Below, one piece after another: positions 10,362 through 19,806 of a stretch of DNA of 64,000 nucleotides. The position numbers and the translations under genes are program-made. Source of the DNA: Acinetobacter puyangensis (GTDB lineage Bacteria > Pseudomonadota > Gammaproteobacteria > Pseudomonadales > Moraxellaceae). The stretch lies in assembly GCF_900096995.1 (NCBI RefSeq), contig NZ_OANT01000007.1, positions 102,173 through 166,172 of the forward strand. The letters run 5' to 3'. The notes under the pieces were generated by a model. It was not told the origin of the DNA and ran no database searches. It saw only the letters and a list, made by a program, of their open reading frames with translations. The number at the start of each line of letters is the position of its first letter. Position 1 is the stretch's first letter.

Positions 10362-12074
10362 ATGATTTCTATGCTTTTACAGCAGCGCCCATTACAACAG
10401 CCGCTTGAACAATTTGGCTATTTGCAATCGGATACACTGGCAAGGATTTTATCGGCACGTAATGTCGCAGCCGATCAATTGGCTTTACAGCTAAAATCCT
10501 TGTTAAGCCCTGATTTATTGGGGCTGCAAAAGGCCGTAGCGCTCATTGATCAGGCAATTGATGAACGCAAACAGATTTTAATTGTCGGTGATTACGATGC
10601 GGATGGTGCAACCAGTACTGCACTGATGATATTGGCATTGCGGGATATGGGCGCACAAGTCAACTATATCGTGCCGGATCGTTTTAAATATGGTTATGGC
10701 TTAACGCCAGCAATTGCAGAGCTTGCCTATCAGCGCTATCAACCCGATTTACTGATCACGGTGGATAATGGAATTTCCAGTCATGCCGGTGTGGAAACAT
10801 GCCATGCCTTGGGGATGCAGGTCATTATCACTGACCACCATTTAACCACCAAAGCCACACCACCGGCAGAAGCCGTGGTCAATCCCAATCAATTGGGTTG
10901 TCATTTTGCCAGCAAATCACTGGCGGGTGTCGGCGTAGCCTTTTATGTTCTGGCTCGTCTGGCCACCTTACGGCAGCAACAGGGTAAATCCACGACCAAA
11001 CTCAGCCAATATCTGGATTTGGTTGCACTAGGTACAGTGGCAGATGTCGCAAAACTGGATTTTAATAATCGTATTCTGGTGCAGGCAGGGCTGGAAAAAA
11101 TTCGTTGTGGACAATGCCGTGCGGGTATTTTGGCACTGCTTGAGATTGCAGGAAAGAACCCTGCCCAATTACAGGCACAGGATTTTGGCTTTGTATTGGG
11201 GCCACGGATTAATGCCGCAGGGCGTATGGACAGTATGCAAATCGGCATTGAATGTTTACTGGCACCCGATTTAACTACGGCTTATCCGATTGCCTATCAA
11301 CTGGATCGATTGAATGTTGAACGGCGACAGGTTGAGCAAAGCATGCGTGAGCAGGCATTTGGATATTTGACTGAGCTACAGCTTGAACAGGAACGCATTC
11401 CCGAAGCATTGGTTTTATTTGAACCGGAATGGCATCAGGGCGTGATTGGTATTGTCGCGGGCCGTTTAAAAGAACATTACCATCGACCCAGCATTGTTTT
11501 TGCGCTGGATGAAGATGGACAGCATTTAAAAGGATCAGCCCGTTCTATTGAAGGTATTCATATTCGCGATAGCATTGAGGCAGTGGCACAGCAGCATCCA
11601 CATTTGGTTAAGTTTTTTGGTGGACATGCTGCAGCCGCAGGCTTAACCATTGAACAGCAATATTTTGATGCGTTTAAAACCCATTTTACTGCATTCATCG
11701 CACAGCATCATCCTGACGTTTTTACCGCCAGACTCTGGACAGATGGTGCTTTACAGGTTAAGGATTTTAGTCTGGATTTTCTTGCGCAGTTAGAACAGCT
11801 TGGTCCTTGGGGGCAAGGATTTGAAGCACCAGTTTTTGAAGGTGTTTTTAATGTTGACGAGTTTCAGTGGCTTAAGGAACAGCATTTAAAACTCAAGTTA
11901 AAGCTCGATGATGGACGTTTATTGGACGCGATTGGTTTTAATTTTCGAGAGAAAGTGCAAACACATATCGGTGAAAAAGTGCATCTGGCGTTTAGTCTGG
12001 AAAAAAACGAATTTCGGGGGAAAACTCATTTACAAATGAGAATACTTTATTTGAAAGTACTTGATTCTTTGTGA
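10362..12074 (+). CDS. recJ: Single-stranded-DNA-specific 5'-3' exonuclease RecJ
   Basis: 570 residues, full length. RecJ degrades 5'-ended single-stranded DNA in RecF-pathway recombination, mismatch repair and base excision repair. The DHH phosphoesterase motifs are present: DYDADGATSTAL near residue 80, VDNGISS, TDHHLT, and ALGTVADVA; the DHHA1 part has the FGGHAAAAG motif near residue 425. The C-terminal OB-fold follows. An in-frame TTG three bases upstream is an alternative start; no clear ribosome-binding site decides, and translation may be coupled to pdxH. dsbC and prfB, neighbours of recJ in E. coli, are not adjacent. Confidence 0.96.
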   Translation: MISMLLQQRPLQQPLEQFGYLQSDTLARILSARNVAADQLALQLKSLLSPDLLGLQKAVALIDQAIDERKQILIVGDYDADGATSTALMILALRDMGAQVNYIVPDRFKYGYGLTPAIAELAYQRYQPDLLITVDNGISSHAGVETCHALGMQVIITDHHLTTKATPPAEAVVNPNQLGCHFASKSLAGVGVAFYVLARLATLRQQQGKSTTKLSQYLDLVALGTVADVAKLDFNNRILVQAGLEKIRCGQCRAGILALLEIAGKNPAQLQAQDFGFVLGPRINAAGRMDSMQIGIECLLAPDLTTAYPIAYQLDRLNVERRQVEQSMREQAFGYLTELQLEQERIPEALVLFEPEWHQGVIGIVAGRLKEHYHRPSIVFALDEDGQHLKGSARSIEGIHIRDSIEAVAQQHPHLVKFFGGHAAAAGLTIEQQYFDAFKTHFTAFIAQHHPDVFTARLWTDGALQVKDFSLDFLAQLEQLGPWGQGFEAPVFEGVFNVDEFQWLKEQHLKLKLKLDDGRLLDAIGFNFREKVQTHIGEKVHLAFSLEKNEFRGKTHLQMRILYLKVLDSL

Positions 12075-12494
12075 TTAAAAAATATACATGACATAAATTG
12101 TCAGAAATGGAAAAAATTAAGCTATTTTAAACATTTTATAATACATTATTTAAACCATAAATTAAGTTTAAATATAATCATTAATAAAAATAAAGAGTTA
12201 TAATAATATTTGTAGGTTTTATATTTAAGTGATTGAAATATATATAAATTTTTTATTTTTAAATATGAATTATGAAGAAAATATGGATTGCGATGCTATA
12301 TCCGTGGATAATGAATATTTTATCAATATTATGAATAAAAAATATGAATAAAAGCTTGTGTCTATTGAAAAGTGTGATAGAGTGCGCATATTAATTGGGC
12401 GGTAGGTGAATTAAATCTACTGTACAAAAGAGAAAAAGCAATGTTGTCTATAAAACGATTGCTTTTTGGGTTTCATCATTTTTTAGGTTCATAT
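12075..12494. other. AT-rich leader of the pilus operon
   Basis: Strongly AT-rich stretch with no supported gene; it separates recJ from the pilin operon. A promoter candidate is TTGAAA at 12365-12370, 18-base spacer, TATTAA at 12389-12394. Such AT-rich upstream DNA is typical of H-NS-silenced surface genes; that is inference. Confidence 0.4.
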
Positions 12495-12962
12495 ATGAAA
12501 AACTTAATTACCGCAACGCTATTGGCAACAACTGGATTATTTGCTGGACAAAGTTTCGCTGCTGATAAAACTGCATCGACAAATTTCCAAGTGAAAATTC
12601 AGGTTTTATCAACCTGTGAAATTAATGCAACAGATATTGATTTCGGTTCGGTAAATAGTAATACAGCAGTCGCAGATAAAACTGGTAATTTAAATGTCAC
12701 TTGTACCAATCTAACCCCTTACAGTGTAGGCTTAAAAGGTAGTGGTAAAATGACACATCAGACAGATGGTACTGCCACTATTGACTATCAGTTATTTAAG
12801 GCTTCTGGTGATACTGCGCAATGGGACAATGATAACAATCAATATTCTGCATCAGGTACAGGTGCTGTGCAAACCATTCCGGTTCTTGCCAAAGTATCTG
12901 GTTCAACCAATGTGCGAGCTGGTAACTATGCCGATACAGTAACAGCTACTGTCACTTACTAA
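12495..12962 (+). CDS. Spore coat U (SCPU) domain pilin, major subunit of an archaic chaperone-usher pilus
   Basis: 155 residues with a clear signal peptide (MKNLITATLLATTGLF, cleavage after SFA near residue 22) and one SCPU domain. Features typical of CsuA/B-type pilins are seen: a cysteine in the first strand (STCEI), the IDFGSV motif, a second cysteine in LNVTCTN, and the C-terminal DTVTATVTY strand used for chaperone and donor-strand binding. It is probably the major rod subunit, exported by Sec and assembled by the chaperone and usher encoded next. The start at 12495 is preferred over an in-frame ATG 54 bases upstream because the signal peptide begins there. First gene of the operon. Confidence 0.88.
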   Translation: MKNLITATLLATTGLFAGQSFAADKTASTNFQVKIQVLSTCEINATDIDFGSVNSNTAVADKTGNLNVTCTNLTPYSVGLKGSGKMTHQTDGTATIDYQLFKASGDTAQWDNDNNQYSASGTGAVQTIPVLAKVSGSTNVRAGNYADTVTATVTY

Positions 12963-13006
12963 TTTTTGTTATCTTAAAGATATTCTTATTTTAAAAGGGT
13001 ATCACC

Positions 13007-13756
13007 ATGAAAAATATGCCAAATTTATCTCATTTTCGCAACATTTTTGCTATAGGGATGTTGGCATCTACTTTATTCGTGGCACAGGCGCATGCTGCAA
13101 GTTTGCAGGTTGCGCCTATTTTATTGGAATTTAGCCCTCAGGAAAAAGTCAAGGAACTTTGGCTGACCAATACTGGCAATGACAGTATTCGGGCACAAGT
13201 AAGAGTAAATGCATGGACACAAACCAATCATCAGGATGTTTTAACGACATCTAAAGATCTGATTGCCAGTCCGATGGTTTTGACTATTCCCGCTGGACAA
13301 CGCCAACTGGTTCGTTTAATTCGTAATATACCAACGACGAATACTTCAGAACAGGCTTATCGTTTAATTGTAGATGAGTTACCTGATCCGCAGAATACAG
13401 CACAAAGCGGGTTACAATTATTACTCAAATATTCAATTCCTGTATTTTTTACTGTTTCTACTACCGGTGATTCTGAGCAAGGTATTACTTCGCTTAAAGA
13501 AATGAAATTTAGTTATACCGCATCCAAGTTAATGGCGACCAATCACTCTAATCATTACAAACGCTTTAGCCAACTATCCTATATTGATGCTCAAGGCAAG
13601 AAGACGCCAATTCAAATGGGATTGGTCGGCTATGTGCTAAGTGGGCAGACCATGCAGTGGGATATACCCAAACAAATCAATGTGGGTGCCGGTGGTCAAT
13701 TTGTGGCAGTGGTCAATATGGATGTAAACGCACAAAGTTTACCTTTATCCCCTTAA
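13007..13756 (+). CDS. Periplasmic fimbrial chaperone (archaic, CsuC-like)
   Basis: 249 residues: a signal peptide ending in AQAHA (about residue 30) followed by a two-domain immunoglobulin-like pilus chaperone. The N-terminal domain has ASLQVAPILLEFSP and the subunit-anchoring region ending IPAGQRQLVRLIR; the AYRLIVDELP motif typical of PapD-like chaperones is present. It should cap pilin subunits in the periplasm and deliver them to the usher encoded 31 bases downstream. AAAAGGG before the ATG is a fair ribosome-binding site. Archaic-type membership is inferred from the SCPU pilins in the same operon. Confidence 0.9.
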   Translation: MKNMPNLSHFRNIFAIGMLASTLFVAQAHAASLQVAPILLEFSPQEKVKELWLTNTGNDSIRAQVRVNAWTQTNHQDVLTTSKDLIASPMVLTIPAGQRQLVRLIRNIPTTNTSEQAYRLIVDELPDPQNTAQSGLQLLLKYSIPVFFTVSTTGDSEQGITSLKEMKFSYTASKLMATNHSNHYKRFSQLSYIDAQGKKTPIQMGLVGYVLSGQTMQWDIPKQINVGAGGQFVAVVNMDVNAQSLPLSP

Positions 13757-13787
13757 AATAGAGAGATCTATAAGGAGCTGCTGGTCA

Positions 13788-16145
13788 TTGAAGGTTCGCA
13801 TATGCCACCTGCTTTTTGCAGGCCTGATGGTGGTGACACCTATTACGATTGCGCAAACTTTGAATATTTCTTCTGAAAAAGACAATATGCTGCAACAGGA
13901 ATTATATCTGGATGTGGTTTTAAACCAGTCTCCTCAAGCGCAAATCGGGCATTTTATACAACTAGATCAACAGTTATTGATTGATGTTGCCAGTTTGGAA
14001 GCATTTTCAATTCATAGCACAACGCCAGCAATCATGATTGAGCAAACAGCTTATGTCCCATTGCAGCAAATTCCGGGTTTAAGTTATCAATATGATGATC
14101 TGAATCAAAAGATTTCCATGCAAGTGCCGGTAGAATTGCTGGTAAATCAAAATCTTTATGGTTATAAAAAACAGCTTGCGGTTACCCTCAATCCACAACA
14201 GCAAAAGACAGGTGCATTAGTGAACTATACTGTTTTTGCACAGCAAAATGATGAGACATTCTCTGTCAATGGTTGGAATGAGCTGCGTGTGTTCGGTTTA
14301 CTGGGCGGGATATTAAGTGTTTCGGGTAACTATCAATATACAGATCATGCTTTTGAAGATAGTCAGATTTTGGACAGTTATTGGGAAAAAGATTTTCCAG
14401 ATAAAATGCTTCGTCTGCGTTTGGGAGATACTCAAAGTCATGCTTTATCCTGGACACGCTCTACACGTTTAAGTGGTTTGAGCTTATCCAAGAATTTTGC
14501 ATTACAGCCTTATACTGTTACTACGCCTTTGTTGAATTTTAAGGGGCAAGTGGTTTTACCTTCGCAAGTTGATTTGATGATTAATGGCATTAAGCAGTCT
14601 TCCCAGAATGTGGTGCCAGGCCAATTTGAGATTCAAACAGTACCGAGTATCACAGGTGCTGGGAATGCTCAGATGTTGATCACCGATATTAATGGACAGC
14701 AGCAAGTGCTTAATTTTTCATTATATCGAAGTAATAATTTACTGGCTCAGGGACTCAGCGATTGGTCATTCAATCTCGGCTATCCAAAACTGAATTATGG
14801 TGTTTCATCGTTTGATTATGCTGATGATCCTGCATTTAGTGGCAGTTATCGTTATGGCATATCCAATACACTGACACTGGAAACCCATGCAGAAATGACC
14901 AAAGGTTTACAACAGGGCGGGCTTGGTAGCGCATATCAATTGGGCAGGCGAGCGGGAATGATTCATTTGTCTTATGCCTATAGTCATACATCAGATCAAA
15001 ATGGGCAGTTATTAGGATTTGGATATAGTTGGAACTCTCCTAAAATCAGTCTGAATTATAATGGATTGAGACAATTTGGAGCATTTAATGATATTGCCAG
15101 TCTCAATGATGCAAGTTTTGTCCGTAATTCTGATCAATTTTATCTGGGATTTAATACGAAAATTGGTCAGTTTGGCAGCAGTTATATTCAACAGAATTAT
15201 GCCGATGAGCAAAAAAATAAATTTGTATTGCTCAACTGGTCGTATGTTTTGCCTCGACATATGAATCTTAATTTGAGTTACAGTCGCGATTTAATCAATC
15301 AGCAGAATAGTTATTATTTATCACTTAATTTCCCGTGGGCAAAACGTAATTCAGCTACTGCAACTGTACAGCGTAATAATCAGAATAACCAATTGGGTCT
15401 CAATGTGTTACATGCTGTTGATCAGGATCAAGGTGGTTTAGGTTGGCAGGCAAGAGCAAATCATACCGATCAATATACATTATTTCAGGGACAACTGGAT
15501 TATTTGGGGACGTATGGATTGGCTCAGTTAAATGTGCAACATACGCAATCCGATCAATATCATAATACCAATGCCTATGCTTCTATTAACGGTGGACTGG
15601 TCATTTTGAAAGATGCGCTTTTACCCACTCGCTTAAGTAATGGCTCATTTGCGATTGTCTCCACTGGTCAAGTGGCCGATGTGCCGGTTCGTCTGGAGAA
15701 TCGATTAATTGGGCAGACTAACCGTAAAGGCTACTTGTTGCTGGATCACCTGAATCCATATCAACATAATAGTGTGGCAATCGATGCGCTGGATCTGCCA
15801 ATTGATCTAAAAATTGAAACTACACAACAAGATGCTGTACCACGTCAGGCCAGCGGTGTCTTCATTCACTTTCCAATTTATAAAGTAAAGTCTGTTCAAA
15901 TGCAGGTGGTCGATCAACAAGGACAAAATCTAGCAGTAGGCAGTCTTGTCTGGGATTCATTATCAGCAATGCAACAGCAACAATCTCCCAAAACAATTGT
16001 TGCACATGATGGTATTGTATATTTGGATGATGTTCAGACCAATCACTTATATATTGGTCAACACAATACACAATGTCAGGTCAATCTTCCCGATATTTCC
16101 AAACTTGAGGGTTTTAAAGACTTAGGACCGGTGATATGTCAATAA
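13788..16145 (+). CDS. Outer membrane fimbrial usher (archaic, CsuD-like)
   Basis: 785-residue pore-forming usher with a signal peptide (cleavage near residue 22, after TIA). It has an N-terminal chaperone-binding domain, a long 24-strand barrel with a central plug, and C-terminal domains with LLLDHLNPYQHN and VARQASG-like usher motifs; the end has a Cys pair (NTQCQVNLP and GPVICQ). Translation starts at a TTG with AAGGAG 10 bases upstream; no ATG is in frame nearby, so the rare start is real. The stop codon overlaps the start of the tip-subunit gene by ten bases, indicating translational coupling. Confidence 0.92.
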   Translation: MKVRICHLLFAGLMVVTPITIAQTLNISSEKDNMLQQELYLDVVLNQSPQAQIGHFIQLDQQLLIDVASLEAFSIHSTTPAIMIEQTAYVPLQQIPGLSYQYDDLNQKISMQVPVELLVNQNLYGYKKQLAVTLNPQQQKTGALVNYTVFAQQNDETFSVNGWNELRVFGLLGGILSVSGNYQYTDHAFEDSQILDSYWEKDFPDKMLRLRLGDTQSHALSWTRSTRLSGLSLSKNFALQPYTVTTPLLNFKGQVVLPSQVDLMINGIKQSSQNVVPGQFEIQTVPSITGAGNAQMLITDINGQQQVLNFSLYRSNNLLAQGLSDWSFNLGYPKLNYGVSSFDYADDPAFSGSYRYGISNTLTLETHAEMTKGLQQGGLGSAYQLGRRAGMIHLSYAYSHTSDQNGQLLGFGYSWNSPKISLNYNGLRQFGAFNDIASLNDASFVRNSDQFYLGFNTKIGQFGSSYIQQNYADEQKNKFVLLNWSYVLPRHMNLNLSYSRDLINQQNSYYLSLNFPWAKRNSATATVQRNNQNNQLGLNVLHAVDQDQGGLGWQARANHTDQYTLFQGQLDYLGTYGLAQLNVQHTQSDQYHNTNAYASINGGLVILKDALLPTRLSNGSFAIVSTGQVADVPVRLENRLIGQTNRKGYLLLDHLNPYQHNSVAIDALDLPIDLKIETTQQDAVPRQASGVFIHFPIYKVKSVQMQVVDQQGQNLAVGSLVWDSLSAMQQQQSPKTIVAHDGIVYLDDVQTNHLYIGQHNTQCQVNLPDISKLEGFKDLGPVICQ

Positions 16146-17122
16146 ATTTGTATAAAAGTAAGATAAATCATCATCGTTTTATTGGACGATATATTTTTAC
16201 AGCACTTTTATTTATGTGTTGCAGCCTTTTTTATTCTTCTGCACATGCGGAAAGTTGCTGGATTAGTGGGGGTAACTTAAGCTTTGGCACAGTCAATGCG
16301 CAGGGTTCATCAACTGTATCGACTGATATTACGGTGAATTGTAATTCTAATTGGAGCCAGCCTATTGCCTATAAAATGTGTTTGGTTGTCGATAGTATAG
16401 ATCCTGCGGGACAAGATCCCCGTTCCATGATTAGTTATGATACTTATCCAGCTCCTCTTTTAAATTATAATTTATATTATGACGTTGCTAAAACCCGGAA
16501 AGTTCCTAGCACCAGTAATCAAAGTACGGCACAATGTCAATCTTTTCAAGTGTCTTCAAATTCTGGTAATCCAACGACCTTAATAAAAATGTATGGTCAG
16601 GTCTTGTCGGGGCAAAATGTATCGGCAGGCTATTACAAAACCAATAATATGTCGCTCAAACTGCTGTATGCCTCTCGCTACGGTACAGAGTTTCCTACAG
16701 ATTTAGAGGCATTAGCAAGTCAAAACAGTGCAAATAATTATCTATTGGTTAATGCTAACTATGAAAATAGCTGTCTAATTGTTTCTGCTACGGATATTGA
16801 TTTTGGCACAGTAGATCGTTTAACGGCACCACGTTATCAGTCTGGTACTATTCAATTGGCTTGTCCGACAGGAACCAACTGGAAAGTTAGTCTGGATAAT
16901 GGAATAAATGCATCAGGTACTCAAAGGCGCATGAAAAATGCACAGGGTAGTTATCTTGACTATGCGTTATATCAGGATGCCAGCCGGTCAATATTGTGGC
17001 AGGGCAATACGCAATATTCTTTTTCCAATCAAACGATACCTGTATATGGTGCAATCCCAGCGCAAGATATCAATAGTGTTGGACAATATTCCGATACTAT
17101 TACCGTTACTTTGACTTATTAA
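16136..17122 (+). CDS. Two-domain SCPU protein, probable pilus tip adhesin (CsuE-like)
   Basis: 328 residues with a signal peptide ending SSAHA (about residue 38). Two SCPU domains follow: about 40-180, with CWISGGNLSFGTV, and about 210-328, with SCLIVSATDIDFGTV, ending in DTITVTLTY. In the Csu system of Acinetobacter baumannii the two-domain CsuE is the tip subunit with hydrophobic loops that bind abiotic surfaces; position at the end of the operon and the domain layout suggest the same role here. The ATG lies inside the last codons of the usher gene. It converges on another pilin gene, with 14 bases between stop codons. Confidence 0.87.
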   Translation: MSINLYKSKINHHRFIGRYIFTALLFMCCSLFYSSAHAESCWISGGNLSFGTVNAQGSSTVSTDITVNCNSNWSQPIAYKMCLVVDSIDPAGQDPRSMISYDTYPAPLLNYNLYYDVAKTRKVPSTSNQSTAQCQSFQVSSNSGNPTTLIKMYGQVLSGQNVSAGYYKTNNMSLKLLYASRYGTEFPTDLEALASQNSANNYLLVNANYENSCLIVSATDIDFGTVDRLTAPRYQSGTIQLACPTGTNWKVSLDNGINASGTQRRMKNAQGSYLDYALYQDASRSILWQGNTQYSFSNQTIPVYGAIPAQDINSVGQYSDTITVTLTY

Positions 17123-17136
17123 TGGCTGAAATTGAA

Positions 17137-17607
17137 TTAATAGGTAATGGTTGCAGTGACTTTATCCGAATATTCACCAGCAGGAACATTGGTATCCGGA
17201 ACTTGTCCCCAGATGGTGATGTTTTGAGGTTGCCCAGTGCCTTTTTGAGAAAAGCGGTTTTCTGCAATACTACCCCATTCCTTGGAAAGGGTGGCGTCCT
17301 GATAGAGTCGATAGGGAATTTGTAACGAGGCATCATTATTGTTTTTCATGGTACCATCACTGTTTAGAGCAATATTATAAGGTGTCCCATTGGTACAGGA
17401 TACGTTTAAATTTCCCGTCGCCTGAACATTTTGTGTCGTACGTGACACTGTGCCAAAATCGATATCTGGCGAAGAACCTGTCCCGATATCACAGGTCTCG
17501 TTAACATGCATCTTGACCTGAAATTGACTGGTTTCATTATTGGTCATGGTATATGCAGAGACTGAAATAATGGCGATAATCGCAAGTGAATATTTAATAA
17601 CTTTCAT
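17137..17607 (-). CDS. SCPU-domain pilin on the opposite strand
   Basis: 156 residues. Signal peptide at residues 1 to about 25 (MKVIKYSLAIIAIISVSAYT), then one SCPU domain with CDIGTG, DIDFGTVSRTT, LNVSCTN and the C-terminal DKVTATITY strand. It is clearly related to the first pilin of the plus-strand operon. It has a strong GGAGGT ribosome-binding site six bases before the ATG and its own upstream region, so it looks like a live gene and not a remnant. It may be an alternative or minor subunit for the adjacent usher. It ends tail to tail with the tip gene and no terminator was seen between them. Confidence 0.82.
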   Translation of the reverse strand: MKVIKYSLAIIAIISVSAYTMTNNETSQFQVKMHVNETCDIGTGSSPDIDFGTVSRTTQNVQATGNLNVSCTNGTPYNIALNSDGTMKNNNDASLQIPYRLYQDATLSKEWGSIAENRFSQKGTGQPQNITIWGQVPDTNVPAGEYSDKVTATITY

Positions 17608-17737
17608 TGATTACCTCCATGATATAGCAATTCTATTCATTATGATTTAACAATAATATATGCCTTTATTTTCTATTTTTATTCTAACACATTTAATTTA
17701 TTCTGTTTTCACTATTCCATTTAAATTATATGGATAT

Positions 17738-17767
17738 AAAAAATCGCCCTATAGAGAGCGATTTTTC
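17738..17767. terminator. Bidirectional terminator downstream of the first porin
   Basis: AAAAAATCGC...GCGATTTTT hairpin with A/T tracts on both sides; on the minus strand it ends the porin gene whose stop is at 17788. Confidence 0.75.
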
Positions 17768-17787
17768 TATTTGATCTTTAAATCAAA

Positions 17788-18552
17788 TTAGAAACGGTAA
17801 GCACCACGAATGCCATAGGTATTTACATCATCACCAAAAGCAATTGTGCCTTGTAGGCTAAACTGTTGATTGAAGAATTTTTTTGCATTAATTGAGAAAA
17901 CATCATTTTTGCCTTCAGCATCGTTATCTTGATAACCAACACCAACACTTAATGTTTTATCTAAATACAAATCTGCTGCAAGATTATAGTAGTCCACATC
18001 ACCAAAGCTTGTAGCAGCTTCAAAGTTTGCATCATAGCTGCCGACTTGAGTGACGTATTTTGCACGCAAAGTTGGATCTACGTCATTATCACCACCATCG
18101 ATGTCTTGACCAACCAAGCCAACTGCAATCAATAGACCAGCGGTAGGTAAATAACCTAATTCAGCAGCATAGCTGGTTGCATCTGCACTGCCAAAATGGT
18201 CAATATCTACTTTGGTATGAGCAATTTTTGCACCAGTATAGAAATTTGTATTAGGCACATAATATTCAATACCTGCACCGAACGTGGTGATTTCTACACC
18301 ATCATTATCTGAGTAAGCAATATTACCGGATACATTACTGGCACGATTTAAAAATGCAGCTTCATTTAACGGTGCATTTTTGATTTGTACAGGATTAAAG
18401 TAATATGTTCCATCTATGCCAAAACCAACCGAAGTATCTGCATAATCTGGATCTGCAACAGCAACTGTACCGCCAACTTCTGCTTGATAAGCATTGGCAC
18501 TCATTGCAACAACAGAAGCTAAAATAGCTGTAGCTAGACTCAATTTTTTCAT
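17788..18552 (-). CDS. Putative porin of the Omp33-36 family (copy 1)
   Basis: 254 residues with a signal peptide (MKKLSLATAILASVVAMSANA, cleavage before YQAEVGG). The mature part is a small outer membrane beta-barrel ending with an aromatic residue (GIRGAYRF), as needed for Bam insertion. The block NEAAFLNRASNV (about residues 63-74) closely resembles the matching block in Acinetobacter Omp33-36 porins, recalled from family knowledge. Omp33-36 is a water or small-solute channel linked to carbapenem susceptibility and cytotoxicity; this copy's substrate is unknown. It lies 156 bases downstream of a paralogue but behind that gene's terminator, so it probably has its own promoter. Confidence 0.82.
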   Translation of the reverse strand: MKKLSLATAILASVVAMSANAYQAEVGGTVAVADPDYADTSVGFGIDGTYYFNPVQIKNAPLNEAAFLNRASNVSGNIAYSDNDGVEITTFGAGIEYYVPNTNFYTGAKIAHTKVDIDHFGSADATSYAAELGYLPTAGLLIAVGLVGQDIDGGDNDVDPTLRAKYVTQVGSYDANFEAATSFGDVDYYNLAADLYLDKTLSVGVGYQDNDAEGKNDVFSINAKKFFNQQFSLQGTIAFGDDVNTYGIRGAYRF

Positions 18553-18655
18553 GGAAATGTCCCCACGTAATTTAAAAATGTAAATATTTTGTTACATGTG
18601 ACAGTTTAATGAAAAAAATGCACCCGTCAATAGCATTTTATCTTATATAGATATG

Positions 18656-18682
18656 AAAAATGCCCTCTATAAGGGCATTTTT
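18656..18682 (-). terminator. Terminator of the second porin gene
   Basis: Perfect AAAAATGCCC / GGGCATTTTT inverted repeat with a seven-base loop, 27 bases after the stop of the porin gene at 18709. It separates the two porins' transcripts. Confidence 0.85.
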
Positions 18683-18708
18683 AGTTTAATACTTATCTGT
18701 TACGAGGA

Positions 18709-19488
18709 CTAGAAACGGTAGTTTGCACCTACGGTGTAGGTATTGTAGTCATCGCCAAAGCCTAGGCGACCATCAACACTTAAATTGGTGTTAATGAATT
18801 TCTTAGCTTTAATACCCCATTGATCTTGATCAATGGATTTGTCTTTACTATAGTCGGCACCAAAACTTAAAGTTTTGTCAAAGTAGTAGTCACCACCAAC
18901 ATAGTATTGTTTGTTTTCATCATCGCCAAAGACACCACGTGCTTCGACATTAATGTCATTTCCACCGACATTGGTAACATATTTGGCACGTAAGGTTGGA
19001 TCAACACCATCACCGCCGTGTTTGGTGTCATAACCCTGTGCACCTACTGCAACAAGAAGTCCTGGTGCTGGTAAATAACCTACTTCTGCATTGTAATGCG
19101 TGGTTTTTGTATCGATATTGCGACGATCTACTTTATATTCACTACGTGAGATATTACCACTCACATAAAAGTCAGAGTTTGGTACAAAGTATTCTGCACC
19201 TACACCATATTGAGAGTTTTTAGTTCCATCATTGTCACCGTAATCAATGGCAGCATTTACGTTACTAGAACGATTCAGGAATGCGGCTTCGGCAAGTGGA
19301 GAATCCTTGGTTTGTACCGGTTCAAAGTAATACTTACCATTGACGCCAAATTGGCTAATACTATCCCCACGATCTGGATCCAGATAGCTGTAATTACCCC
19401 CAACTTCCGCTTGATATGCATTGGCATTGAGAGCCACAAAAGATGCTGTCGTCGCAATAAGTGCTGTCGCAAGTGTTAATTTTTTCAT
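18709..19488 (-). CDS. Putative porin of the Omp33-36 family (copy 2)
   Basis: 259 residues with a signal peptide (MKKLTLATALIATTASFVAL..., cleavage after NANA) and a beta-barrel ending in YTVGANYRF. It shares YQAEVGG, the LAEAAFLNRSSNV block, YLPAPGLLVAVG and VDPTLRAKYVT with the neighbouring porin, so the two are tandem duplicates that have diverged. Three ATGs follow GGAGGA; the third (19488) has a six-base spacing and gives a normal signal peptide, so it is preferred over 19494. The barrel is charged and rich in Asp and Lys in its loops. Confidence 0.82.
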   Translation of the reverse strand: MKKLTLATALIATTASFVALNANAYQAEVGGNYSYLDPDRGDSISQFGVNGKYYFEPVQTKDSPLAEAAFLNRSSNVNAAIDYGDNDGTKNSQYGVGAEYFVPNSDFYVSGNISRSEYKVDRRNIDTKTTHYNAEVGYLPAPGLLVAVGAQGYDTKHGGDGVDPTLRAKYVTNVGGNDINVEARGVFGDDENKQYYVGGDYYFDKTLSFGADYSKDKSIDQDQWGIKAKKFINTNLSVDGRLGFGDDYNTYTVGANYRF

Positions 19489-19806
19489 CATCATTCCTCC
19501 AAAGAAGAGATATCAAATTTTTTGTTACAATTTCAGTCTAGTTGAAAAATCTGATACGTCAAATGCAGTTGGTAACTGCTCTGTTAAACTATGTGGGACT
19601 TGTGAATTTATGCAATATAACTAATTGAAAAAACTATTGAAATATTATTGTAATTTTTATTTATGTTATGTGTGCAAGTGTACAACATATAAATTAAGGC
19701 GAAAAAGCAAGCAAATTTGTATTTTAAAATTATTTCTTGACATCGAAAATTTACATTTAAAAGCTATGTTAAACTAGGCGACTTTTCAAATACTATTGTG
19801 TGAATT
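19489..19806. other. Divergent promoter region between porin copy 2 and prfB
   Basis: AT-rich region of 318 bases without a gene. It must carry promoters for the porin (leftwards) and prfB (rightwards). TTGACA at 19737-19742 is a possible -35 for prfB, but no good -10 at normal spacing is seen. Confidence 0.4.

Noticed and set aside
12441..12494. Longer start of the first pilin
   Set aside because: It puts 18 residues before an ideal signal peptide; the shorter start fits export.
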